From Nymphaea colorata (taxonomy: Eukaryota > Streptophyta > Magnoliopsida > Nymphaeales > Nymphaeaceae), in contig NC_045142.1 of the NCBI RefSeq assembly GCF_008831285.2, positions 2,671,001 to 2,735,000 of the forward strand: a DNA stretch of 64,000 nt, written 5' to 3'. Below the pieces are notes generated by a model. That model saw nothing but the letters and a program-made list of their open reading frames with translations, was not told the DNA's origin and made no database searches. Positions 13,012-28,820 of this stretch are shown here, in pieces. A program made the position numbers and the translations under genes. Positions within the stretch are counted from its first letter, which is position 1. Each line of letters begins with the position of its first letter.

Positions 13012-13623
13012 GAGGGTGTTTGATGGCCATAGGACATACGGAACGGAACATGCATGTCTTATTTACTTGATATTTTTATCAAGCAAAGTCCGCAGTATAG
13101 GATGGACACGATGGATGATTGGACATGGGGTATAAATTATCCTCTGTTCTATACTGTTCTAAGCTAACCCTCGGAATAGCGTGGAACAGAACACGCCTCT
13201 CTCCCGCCCCTGAGCTGCCCTCACCCTTTCTCTTTTTCTCCTTCTCCGCCCCTAAGCAGCCTTAGCCCTTTCTCTTTCTCTCCTTCTCCTCCGTCTCCAC
13301 CCCCAAGCTGCCCTAGCCCTTTCTCTTTCCCTCCTTCATCGCCCCCGAGCTACCCTCGCCCTTTCTTTTTCTCTCCTTCTCCTCCGTCCGAAATGCCCTT
13401 TCCCTTTTTCTTTTTCTCATTCTCCTCCGTCTCCTACCCCGAGTTGCCCTCATCCGCCGTATGGAGATAGTATGGAGCAGACAGTGCCCTCATCCATCTA
13501 CCATATAAAGATAATTTATGCCCTTTGTCCAATTGTCAGCCGTGTCCATCTTGTACTGCGGATAGTGTTTGATACAAAAATCAAGTAAACAGTGTTTCTT
13601 TCCGCGTGCCATCAAATGCCCTC
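13012..13623 (+). mobile_element. PIF/Harbinger-like MITE with internal minisatellite, 612 bp
   Basis: The left terminus is GAGGGTGTTTGATGGC and the minus-strand right terminus is GAGGGCATTTGATGGC. TTA triplets flank both ends (13009-13011 and 13624-13626). Subterminal parts are themselves inverted (TGGACACG... near 13100 against CCGTGTCCA near 13540). The centre, about 13196-13450, is a CT-rich array of about 50-bp units containing GAGCTGCCCTCACCCTTTCT. It encodes nothing recognisable. A related, truncated copy lies in inverted orientation at 11467-11945. Confidence 0.7.
13196..13450. repeat. CT-rich minisatellite inside a MITE
   Basis: About four to five degenerate units of roughly 50 bp, each with a (G/C)AGCTGCCCT-like word followed by CGCCCTTTCTCTTTCTCTCC. 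This is the opposite-strand counterpart of the GA-rich array at 11510-11690. Confidence 0.55.
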
Positions 13624-14150
13624 TTAGAGAAACAAGAGGTTGGGTAAAAGCTTTGGCCTCCAGCAGGGCAATGTGTCTCCCCTAAATCAGATATGTGATT
13701 TTGATGGAATTACATGTACAATTTCCTTTATGATTTTTGTGCTTCAATCTGATTTGTTTGATTCAGAGTCAGATTAAGCACTGTCTAGGAAGTGGATACC
13801 GAGCACTTAAATGCAACCTCAACTTTGGCTTTGGCCTTGCAAGAAGAGATGCCCACAATTAGATTCGAACTTGTGGCGTCTCATCAACTTAATCATACTC
13901 AAATGAGCAAAAACTTGTTGACTTGCAGATATCCAAATGGCTTCTTGCAGGCCAATGTCCACTGTCAACTCCAATTGGAAACAAATGTTCCAACATTTAT
14001 TCAAACGATCTTGAATTATTCAAATACTTAGCAAAACGATTGATCTGCCGGCGCCATATATAAATAAGTGGAAGATTGAGGAGCATCAATATATAAATAA
14101 GCAAATAGATGAGCCCAACTAATATATAAATAAATGAATTTTATAGGCCT

Positions 14151-14653
14151 GTGTGGGCAACTGCCCACACCAGTCCACGAGTGGCTCCCCATGGCTATGT
14201 GTTGAACATAAGCTCTTATTTGATCCAAATTAAGCTTTTTCACTGCCCTGCTATCTCAAAGTGCATTTGCTCTTCTAGTGCCAATGAATTTCTTTTGACA
14301 TCGTTAGTGAAAATTGATGTCTGGTTCTTATTAAGTTGGTGGGATTCCAGTATTCGAAGGAACAATGGTGGCTATGATTTAGTGGTCACCAAATTTTAAA
14401 ACGGAAAAGGAGGTGCAATGTTATTATCTAGATTTTGGGACTTAGACAATGTTTGCCTTTCTGTATACTTCAATTTTCATTTTAACCCATGCATTTTTAT
14501 GCTTAAGATTGGCTTGTAGCAAAAATAAATAAATAAAATAAAACTTTTGAACTATTGCTTGCAAGCAAGTGAAAAAAGGAATGAAGGATGAATTGAGGTT
14601 TGAACAGTGGCGGAGCCACATATAGGGTTGGGGTGGGCAGTTGCCCACACCAG
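14151..14653. repeat. Head-to-head pair of GGAGCCAC/GCAGTTGCCCACAC repeats
   Basis: At 14604-14653 the plus strand reads AGTGGCGGAGCCACATATAG, then GGTGGGCAGTTGCCCACACC. At 14151-14192 the same motif lies on the minus strand (GGGGAGCCACTCG, then GTGTGGGCAGTTGCCCACAC). A third copy is near 6405-6445. I take these as ends of a dispersed repeat family; the class is not determined. Confidence 0.5.
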
Positions 14654-14789
14654 CTTCTCAATTTTCTTTCATTTTTACATTAACATCGCTTAATATTTAC
14701 ATGATTAAAAAGATGCACCCACCAATGACCATATCACTTACGAGGCTTCTCTTTAAGTGTGCATTTGAAATTTGAGAACAAGGTGTCAC

Positions 14790-15130
14790 TCGGGACGTCA
14801 ATCGATCGGGTTTGAATGAGTTGTATATTTTGTCATATTCCCTTTTGTCGGATATTATATATTTTGATTCAAATTAAAATTTGAATTCAAACAACAAAAA
14901 TTTTATACCATATTCATACCGAAATCCAAATTTATAATCTGAATCCGATCTAACTCTGAGTTTTAGATAAACATCAGAATTTGGATTTGATTTCTAAACC
15001 GAATTCAAACCACATTTTAGATATTGAGTATAACATATTTATTCCAAATTATACATGATTTAAAGCTGGATCCGGTCAATAGTTACTTAAATCCAAATCT
15101 GAATACGAATCCAATCAAATGCCATTTCTG
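14790..15130. mobile_element. Decayed GATCC/GAATCC-rich element, possibly related to 9593-10020
   Basis: The segment opens with GGGACGTCAATCGATCGGGT, similar to the GGGATGTCAAT end of the element at 9593. It is filled with AATCCGAAT/GATTCAAA words. The right terminus cannot be placed with confidence. Confidence 0.3.
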
Positions 15131-15596
15131 TCATTTGAATCCCATCCAAGTTCTTAATCAGATGTCAATTTTTTTTAAATATTTGATTTTTTTCATGTGA
15201 GTTGGTCATGCCTAGGTGTCCCAGACTTACCAACTAAAATGCACGTCACAAATGTCAATGGGTGTTTGATTGTAGGTTTGCACTCGCCTCTAGGGGCATT
15301 TCTGGCAAATTTGAGATATATTTTGACGCTTCCATCCATCCATCCATCTTGTATTGAACACTCTCTAAGACATATTGGTCACAGTCTGCGACTAAGACGT
15401 GTAATTTGACCTGAAAACCCTGCTGCCGCACTTTGCAAACCCGCATTTGTATGTAAAGTCACATGGACTAAGGGTAACTAAGACAATGAAAATCTTTTTT
15501 AATATTTGCTTTTCTATTTTTAGTTGTTATAAATCAACTATGAAAAATGTCAGCCATGAATATCTACATTGCCAACTAATTCATGACTTTCAAAGT

Positions 15597-15610
15597 GGAC
15601 TACATCCTTT

Positions 15611-15653
<43 letters not shown>

Positions 15654-15838
15654 CTGTGGACTACATCCTTTGACTATATATATATATATATATATCCACC
15701 CACTATAGCAAACCACATGCATTTGTCATGGCAACCTAGAAAAGGCTAATTGAAATGGTCCATGATATTAGGCACCAAATGAAAATTAGGGCTAATTGAA
15801 TGATTTAATTTAAGATGTACAGCACATAGTTAGCTAGA

Positions 15839-15927
<89 letters not shown>
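15597..15927. repeat. (TA)n tracts and a duplicated flank
   Basis: The phrase GTGGACTACATCCTTTGACTA followed by (TA)n occurs twice (starting near 15597 and 15655), a local tandem duplication. A further pure (AT)n run of about 87 bp spans 15841-15927. Confidence 0.8.
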
Positions 15928-15928
<1 letters not shown>

Positions 15929-16476
15929 CTTGTTACGAGAGTATGGTCTAGAAATATCTATCAAGCAGCATTACCATGTGGCGCTCATTTTTTTTTGTGT
16001 CGTGGAACGAAAACTTACGAAACTTTTGTGGACGACCACACAATTTCAGAAATTCCAAAATGATGGCCTTTAAATTTTTAATCAATCGAGCGTTCGACAG
16101 CTGTGGCAAAAAACCAAAAAACTTGAGACGCCGTTGATGTTCGGACACCCCTTAAAATCGTGTCAGGGGTATTTTGGTCATTTAAAAAATGAAAATTACA
16201 CGATCGTTTTCTATGAAAGAAACATTTTTTTTCTCTTATGAAGAAGTCTTTTTTTTCAAACTAAAGGGCGTTTTAGTCATTTAGTATTTGTTGATTCACG
16301 TTAAATTGGAAGCACAAAACTGTTGAAAATACGAGACCGTTTACGAAATCGTGTTGGACCTCTGAACCCCTAATTGCAATTTTCAATTTACCTTGAAGAT
16401 CAACTTAAATTATTCAAAAAGAGAAAAAGTGGGTATCACCTTAATAATCATCCGACCAAATGTTTCATTGAGGTTG

Positions 16477-16684
16477 GGTTGTGTTTGATTGCCTTAGATA
16501 TACAATCCTGCGTGATTTAAGATCCCATTTTCAAATCCATAAATTTGTAATCCGACGAACTAATTTTTCGCATTCAATCACAAACCCCAAGTCCAACTTA
16601 CATAAATCCTATAATAGAAAATCTCAATTTATCTTTTAAATTACCTTCAAAATCTTCAAAAATCCGAAGCTATCAAACACCACC
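16477..16684. mobile_element. PIF/Harbinger-like MITE, 208 bp
   Basis: The left end is GGTTGTGTTTGATTGCCTTA and the minus-strand right end is GGTGGTGTTTGATAGCTTCG. The right flank is TTA and the left flank TTG, an imperfect target duplication. It shares terminal sequence with the element at 5016-5342. Confidence 0.65.
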
Positions 16685-18400
16685 TTAGTTCTTTCCTTAC
16701 TAAAATGCAATTTGGCCTATACCTTTTTTTTTAATTGTATGCTTTGTTTGAGCATCTTTCCATTCAAATTATTTGGTCTCCACAGACAAAATTGAGATAG
16801 GTTGGCACCAATGTGACAGTGCCAATTATTCATCCCGTGGTGGGTCCCACAAGTGCATGAATATAGGGGGGGGAGGACAAGGGAGACCATCCTATCACTT
16901 CACATCATTTTAGTCCAAATGGACCTCCAACTCCAAATTATTCTTTTTGAATACTTTAACAATTAAAAATTTTTAAAAAAATCTCAAAAAATTCTATCCT
17001 TTGAAAGTCTTGGGCAAGAATGAGTTGGAAAGCCACAAACATGAAACGTGCTTTGACATGATCCCCACGAGCCTCTCATCATCATTTTTACACAGTCTTC
17101 TCTGTCTTTCATACTGTAACAGTAATTATTAAAACCGATTAATTTAAAAGAAAATAAATTAAATAATTTGCTTGGTATCATCCCCAAAAGAGTGCCTCAA
17201 TTTTTTTTTTTATTTTCTTCATGTTCTTTTATCATTTTCTATTTTTCCACTGCAATTGTATTAAAATATAAAGGTAGTGGAGGAATATTTTACTAAAGTG
17301 CTCCACATACAGCAGTTTTCTTGGATAAACAAGTGAATGGTATTCCATAAGGTGGAAGTCAGTGACGCAGAAGAAAATCCAGAACATCCTGGATTATCTC
17401 AGTTTGATTTCTGGATATTGTGTCTCATGAATGATCTAGCAGGTCTAGACAAAAGGCTGAAACCATGGTAGCCCTAAAGGAACATGGCCTAAAGCAACCA
17501 TGGCCATGCTTCCAGCTCAAGGACTGGATCTGCTGGCAGGTGGGTCCAGTTGATCCATTATCCAAAATCAGATCTTGTTCCCGGAGTGAGTCTGGATCAG
17601 TTTCATTCCGGTTTGAGAGAACAAATCAGACCGATTTGAACATCTGAACCCAATCTCAGGTCCGAGTTCCCGGCACCCAAATCCACCTAAAAGTGTATCT
17701 GGGTCCCCGATCCGAATTCGGACGATTAAGTTGACTGGATCCAGTAATCCAGTTCAAAAACCCTTCCAAATCAAATCAAATGGGACGCGGGTTTTGTGAT
17801 ACCCATCTAGGTCCATATGACCTGCTCTGAGGAAAGCGGATCCGGGTCCAGAGGGACCCCACATTACCAGAAGAGGACCAGCGTAAGTTAAGTACGCTGT
17901 AGCTCCCCACTTGTTTCTCCAGGCTTGACTGGTACTTGGTACCAAATCCAGAGGCTGATAGCGGGTCAGATCTGACTTGGACCGTCTGGCTCCTGAACCC
18001 CATTTCGACTATGTGTCAGATCCATGTGATCGGATATGGTTTGGATCTTCTAACTCTGGTTGCAGTCCTCCGTATTTTATATTATGAGGTCGCCGCGAGT
18101 GACAGGTCCTGACGTTGAGTTCTTGTTATAATTGTGCCTTGGAATGCTCGCCAGGCGACAAAAAAATGGTCCGAATGCAGCCAATCGTTTCGGATCCCAA
18201 ATTTCTAATGCAAACACGCCCAGATTTAGGATCCAGAAAGTGATTTGTTGGACAAGAATATTATATTTTTTTGGTTTCAAAATATATAATTTATGTTATG
18301 TTTCATATTAGTATCCTTTTGTGGTAGTTAAATAGCTCATTATATCTATGGAGAGTAATTGACTGGCAAGTCTAGCTTTTTGGATAGGGGTTACGATTCA
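16685..18400. other. Intergenic DNA, no gene recognised
   Basis: AT-rich to 17300, then a more balanced GGATCC/GATCTG-rich stretch (17460-18260). That stretch reads like old repeat DNA; its reading frames are short and unlike any protein I know. Confidence 0.4.
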
Positions 18401-18958
18401 GAAGTATCGGATCCATATAGATCTGACCCGTTTACCCGGGGCAAAGTCTGAGATCACGGAGAAGAGATGGGGAAAAAGGAAGAGATTTTTTTGGGCAGGA
18501 GACAAAGGAGGGAGAAAGCGATGGGGAGAAAAACAGGAAAAAGGAGCAAAAGTTGGAAAATGCCAAACGGGATCTCCTCGGTGGGCCAGAGGAGCAGTCG
18601 GCAGTGGGGATGGGGGAGATGGTTTTACCGCGGTGGGAGACAGAGGGCGGATGCAGGATAAAGACGGACAGTCGACGGCTCCCGTGGGCCCGCTGTCTTC
18701 TTCTTCCTCTTCTTCTCCTCCTTCTTCTTCCATCGCCGTCGTGGCCGTCCCATGATGCACAGGAACCACCACCACCACCCTCCTCCTCTCCCTTCCTTTC
18801 CGAACCTCCTCGCTCTTCTGGAGGATTAGCCTTACGCTCTTAGTACAGCTCCTTGATCGTCAGTCCCTCTCTCTCTCTCTGGGTCTGATCCTGGTTTGTT
18901 CTGCATTAATTGCTGATTCTTGTTTGTGTTGTTACTCCTTTTGAAGTTCGCTGCAACA
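18401..18958 (+). promoter_or_regulatory. Likely promoter and 5' leader of the BSK gene
   Basis: GC content rises, with a purine-rich block (18460-18620), then a CTTCTTCTTCCTC/ACCACC-rich block and a CTCTCTCTCT tract at about 18867-18880, typical of plant 5' leaders. No clear TATA box is seen. The coding start at 18959 follows AACA, an acceptable plant initiation context. Confidence 0.4.
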
Positions 18959-24447
<5,489 letters not shown>

Positions 24448-25670
24448 ACTGTATAGGCTTTACTTTTGCCCCTTTTTGTGATGTATTTATCCTTATTTTT
24501 CTCCTTTGGGTTTTCCAAAAATTGAGTTTGTGTTGCTACTGTTGTTTCCAAAATGTAAACTAAAGGTGTGATTCTTATATCAAAGAGCTGCCAAAGAAAA
24601 AGGTTCTCAACATAACTCAGCACAGCCAATTTGGTAACTATTGATTCGACTGCCTTCACCGGTGCAACAGGTTGGACTTGGTACAGCCTAAAAGTCCAAG
24701 TCTTTAGCCAGTTATTATACCTGTCTTGCTCGAAAGCAGAGATCCGGCAGGGGCAGGTGAATTTGCACTCAAATGCAGTCAGCTCAACTAAGGGTTTTTA
24801 AGCATGGTTGAAGCGATAAGCTGTCATTATGGGTACGCATACCTAATTTACGGAGTTCTTGTTGTGTCCCCTAATCTAGAGTTTAAAGGGACAAATTCGT
24901 GAGTTCGAAAGCAGACCCAGTTCAAAACTCGTACAGGCAATGGTAAAATTTCGCGTGTATGTTTGTAAGCTTGGTGTCGTAGTTCTTAGATTGTACATCT
25001 GCAACATCGACTAGGAAAGAAACGACAATTTATGCGTTAGAGTCAAGTTCATCATTTTGATTGGATGCCATATGGAGAGAATCTACTCTTATTAGAACTC
25101 CACATTTTGTCTAGATGAGATCTAATGAGTAAAACAGATGAGAAAATATCGATACTCACAGTGATCAGGGAGAAGGCAGCCCAAGGCTCCAGAATGGTTT
25201 GGGGGCCAGGTAGCCCAATGAGCTGAAACTTTCCATTTTTCCTTTGCATCCATGGTTTAGGGTTGTTTCAGAGCCTGACAGTATGTCTCACCTCATGAGG
25301 CCTAGGAGAATAACACACACAGTAATGAAACTTGTAGTTTTTTTTCAAGCCTGCCAGCCAACCAGCTATACCATGTCCCTTGACGGGATTCTGAAATTTT
25401 AACTAAGATGAAGTGTATGTCTAACCATTTGAAAAGTTTGTATGTCTTGCATTTTCCCCAATCAACTTTTCCACCTCAGATTGCAGAATAGAACTTGCTC
25501 ACATGTTTCAGATCTCATAGGCTCCAAAACTGGAATTCATCAACATATGCATCCCATGTTAATCAGCTTGACAATACAGCTGCTGGACAGTTGGTTTTTA
25601 CGTATCAGGTTTGGAAAAGGCTCAATGCAAAGTCGAATTTACTATAACTACTTCTAAGGAAAATTATTAT
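24448..25670. other. BSK 3' flank and intergenic DNA
   Basis: The segment after the BSK stop is T-rich (3' UTR-like to about 24560). The rest has no recognised coding sequence. Confidence 0.4.
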
Positions 25671-25796
25671 TCAATAGTCCGCTTTGAGGTCCAACAGTAG
25701 CTGATGCTTGCCATTTGGCCCGGGTAGGCTGATGGCTCCACTCAGCTGACTGAGCAGAGCGTGGGCCTCAACAAGCTGTGCCTGAATAGCTTGCAT
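25671..25796 (-). CDS. Possible small ORF or terminal exon, 41 residues, unrecognised
   Basis: On the minus strand an ATG at 25794-25796 opens 41 codons ending TGA at 25671-25673. The product has an amphipathic helical start (MQAIQAQLVEAHALLSQLSG) and ends LLLDLKADY. The frame stays open a few codons upstream (VVQH), and a pyrimidine-rich stretch precedes it, so it could instead be a last exon spliced after a CAG near 25789. The region is GC-richer than its surroundings. I do not recognise a family, and it may be chance. Confidence 0.25.
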   Translation of the reverse strand: MQAIQAQLVEAHALLSQLSGAISLPGPNGKHQLLLDLKADY

Positions 25797-25980
25797 GTGT
25801 TGCACCACGGAAAGCAGAAAAAATATGGACAAAAAACTAGATTTTGTTGTGTTAACCTTGAACTAAGCAATGCAGCGGCTCTAATAAAAAAATGGAGGAA
25901 TGTAATAATTTCACGGAAGTGAGAAAAACGCGAGCCAGTCTCTGTAGCGTTGGCAAATAATCTTCACAACAGAAGCCATT

Positions 25981-27469
25981 TCATGAGGGCCTATTGGAAC
26001 GAAGTAGTTGTCCAATCAAATTGGTTACCTGCACTGCATGCAACCAGAAACTCAGTTTCATGCGGCTTGGCCAGATATAAACGTGAAACGAAGCAAGAAA
26101 AAATAGGAGTGCCACTGCTTCTGTAACTTTAAGAACCTATCTTGGAAAGAGAATCACACACGTTCTGGTTTGACCAGCATAATGGTGCTAACTGCTAACC
26201 ATGATCATGCCTGCATCCACAGGGCGACAAAGGAATATTGAATCTTGGTATGCGGAGTTCAGAGCATTTCTCCATTTCCAGGGTGTGGGAAGTGCCACTG
26301 TCGATGACTCAATGAATGTCATACCAGTACAAAGGCATCATTAAGAGGGATGTCTGTAACAGTTGAATCTGTAGTGCGAATCACTATACTGTCAGAATGT
26401 TATTAGGAGGAAGCGTTCACATGAGAAGCATGTAGAAATGACCATACTCCATGAGCTGAAAAATACCTTGAAAGAGAGGAAACGAACATCCTGGGCTGCG
26501 AATTCTTTTGCACAAATCCTTTTCCTCATGCGAATTATGTTGCTTTTTTTGCTTGAACAGTTGGGCCAAGGTTGAAGCGGCTGTAAGCATATTAAGGAAA
26601 AAGAACGGAGTTGAAAATACTGGCGAGAGAGGGTGCTTCTATGTCACAGCCTCTCATTTTCCTTCAAGCACCTGAGGCTGTTTCTTACTACATGACGCTT
26701 AAATTCTAGCAAGCAGGAGTATGCAACACGTGGAACACCCCCATAATCCTATGTTGCAGTATGATACAGGTGCATCATATGTTACAATTTTGAATTACAA
26801 AGAGGTTGCAAAATGGTGATCTTTTCAACCGAATGCACAAATTTGTTAAGCATCAACATTAAGTTTGTCAGAAAGGACGATCTTATACATTTGAAGTAAA
26901 AAACGGAAAGGACTTTATGTAACAAAAATTAGGCTTTCAAGTTCAAGGTTTTTTGCATAAAGACCTATCTCCTATCCTACGAGATGATAGAAGGTTCAAG
27001 TTTTATAATCACAAGTTATTTCAACACTTCACCAAGTAAGTTTTACATAGTAAATCTTATTTATTCAAATACCCATTTAACTATTGAGAGTAATTTAAAG
27101 CGATCAATTTTAAATTTTAACTATTTCTAATGAACATGTGCATGTTGTAGGTAGCACATATGTGGTATATGCTTATATTTATGCAATTCATTTTCCCTAT
27201 TTCTACTAATATTCTTTTTTTTTTGTATTTCTCCTTTTTTTAATGCGATTTTCTAACAATAAAAAATAAATGAAGTATTTTCATTAAGTTATGTGACGCT
27301 ACATATCTAGAACATTACACTCTTTACAAATATTGGATGACGGTGGTTGTGTTGATGAGTTGGTGAAATGCTGATAAAGAAAGTAACATAAAACAAACAG
27401 AAATAGCCGCGGGAACAGTAATGGTACCTGCTCCTTATCAAGTGCAGATTGTGGATTATTGGAAGCCAT
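25981..27469 (-). pseudogene. TIM10: TIM10-like locus: first and last coding exons present, centre not found
   Basis: The first coding exon is 27428-27469 (14 codons, MASNNPQSALDKEQ). It follows a CTGCAG acceptor at about 27513 and ends CAG|GTACC. The last exon is 25981-26028 (15 codons plus TGA), VTNLIGQLLRSNRPS, after a GTGCAG acceptor. Both resemble the ends of plant mitochondrial Tim10, the small intermembrane-space chaperone that partners Tim9, and both junctions are phase 0. The centre, about 50 residues with the twin CX3C motifs, should lie between, but I cannot see it on the minus strand at 26029-27427. The locus may be an internally deleted pseudogene, or I may have missed a short diverged exon. 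It lies about 0.7 kb downstream of another small gene on the same strand. Confidence 0.45.
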
Positions 27470-28202
27470 TGGAAATTGCCCGAAGCTGAACTTGTAAATC
27501 TCAAACGACAGACTGCAGCAAAAGAAACGTCGCGCAATGACAAAACATTAATCCAATCTGCAATGTTTTGAGTTTTTAGTGTACAGACAAGCACACAAGC
27601 ACTTGATCGTACTTTCCAGGAAAAAAAAAACCAAAAAATGTACATCCAAAAAAGCTTTAGAAAGAAACATGCTTACGGTAGAGGTAAAACATTTATCATA
27701 ATAATGAACGACTGAATAAAAATGATCTGAAGGACAAAAGGCCACAAGAGCACCAGGGTCATAAAATTACGTGTTAATAAGGACGCAGGTGCAACAGTGA
27801 AAAGAAGAGCAAATTGGACATTTTTTAAGATGAAGGACATCCTACATGGAAAATGAACAATCTTCAAAAAAAGGGAAAGAAGCAATCAGGGGAATACGAT
27901 CTAGCCGTTTAATCCACAAGCCAGGAATTAAACAGACCAAAACAAAACAAAAAGGAAAGAGAACACCAAAATGCTATTTTCACACACGTTACAAAACATC
28001 AACCGAAGTTGAAGGTTTAACTGTTAAAATAAGATCATAATAACAGAAAAATAGCTCTTCTGTCATGACAAGCACATTCCGACATTGAAAATTTCATTTA
28101 GATGTTAATGAAAGTGAATGAACACAACAATAAAGCTCTCCAAGGTACTTTCTTTTTCTCCTTGATCTTGCTTTCTAGCGTGAAAGTAGGAAGCAACAAA
28201 CT

Positions 28203-28820
28203 TTATAAAGAGGCAAACGCAGCAATAGCAACCAAAGCGTACACCAGCAGTTCCACATTATAGTAGGTGCCCAAGAAGCCACTGAACTCATAGTCAAATA
28301 CCACGTATTTCTCAACCAATACTGTTGATGTAATGGAGAAACGATTCCATTAGGCTACCAAAAGACACTAACCGTTCCATAAAAACCGAAATTGTTTTAC
28401 ATTACCTAATAAAATCCATAAGAGTCTAAAGTAGATATTGCCATGCGAACAACTTCAGAGCAATTAGTAACTGACACGATGCTTTAAGCAGTTGAAGAAT
28501 TGAGTCCATTATATGTCGAACTTGGTACAGAAGAGTTAATGCTTAATCAACCTCTACAATATTCAAGTGTAAATCAACCACCCAGAGTTCGCGTCCTTCG
28601 TGTGTTCCCAACTACGAGGAGAGAACAGAGCAGAAAGAATCATGAACAACATTACTGAAATAGAATTGCCAACGATGGTTCATGGTTGCACCAAGCGATC
28701 ATTACCAAGTAGAGAATTTTGAGAGACAGAGAGCGAGAGTACCCAGCAACCAGCGGCCACCGAGAGTACGATGGCGAGAGAACGTGAGTGAGAGAGAGGG
28801 TTGTGTACGGTTTTACTCAT
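28203..28820 (-). CDS. Small two-exon gene for a 77-residue membrane protein, unrecognised
   Basis: Exon 1 is 28706-28820 (38 codons plus one base, then GTAATG). Exon 2 is 28203-28321, after an ATCAACAG acceptor, with two bases completing a Val codon and then 38 codons and TAA. Phases join exactly, giving 77 residues. The start is MSKTVHNPLSHSRSLAIVLS, followed by a hydrophobic segment (about residues 14-34) of signal-anchor type. A charged linker VEKYVVFDYEFSG follows, then a second strongly hydrophobic segment near residues 60-77 (NVELLVYALVAIAAFASL). A CT-rich leader precedes the ATG. I cannot name the family and give no function. The intron is 384 bp. It is too short for most ORF filters, and the model is inferred from splice sites and phase alone. 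Confidence 0.55.

Noticed and set aside
26468-26580. Acceptor- and donor-bounded segment inside the TIM10-like locus
   Set aside because: Neither open frame resembles Tim10 or carries CX3C motifs; kept only as a note in the TIM10 finding.
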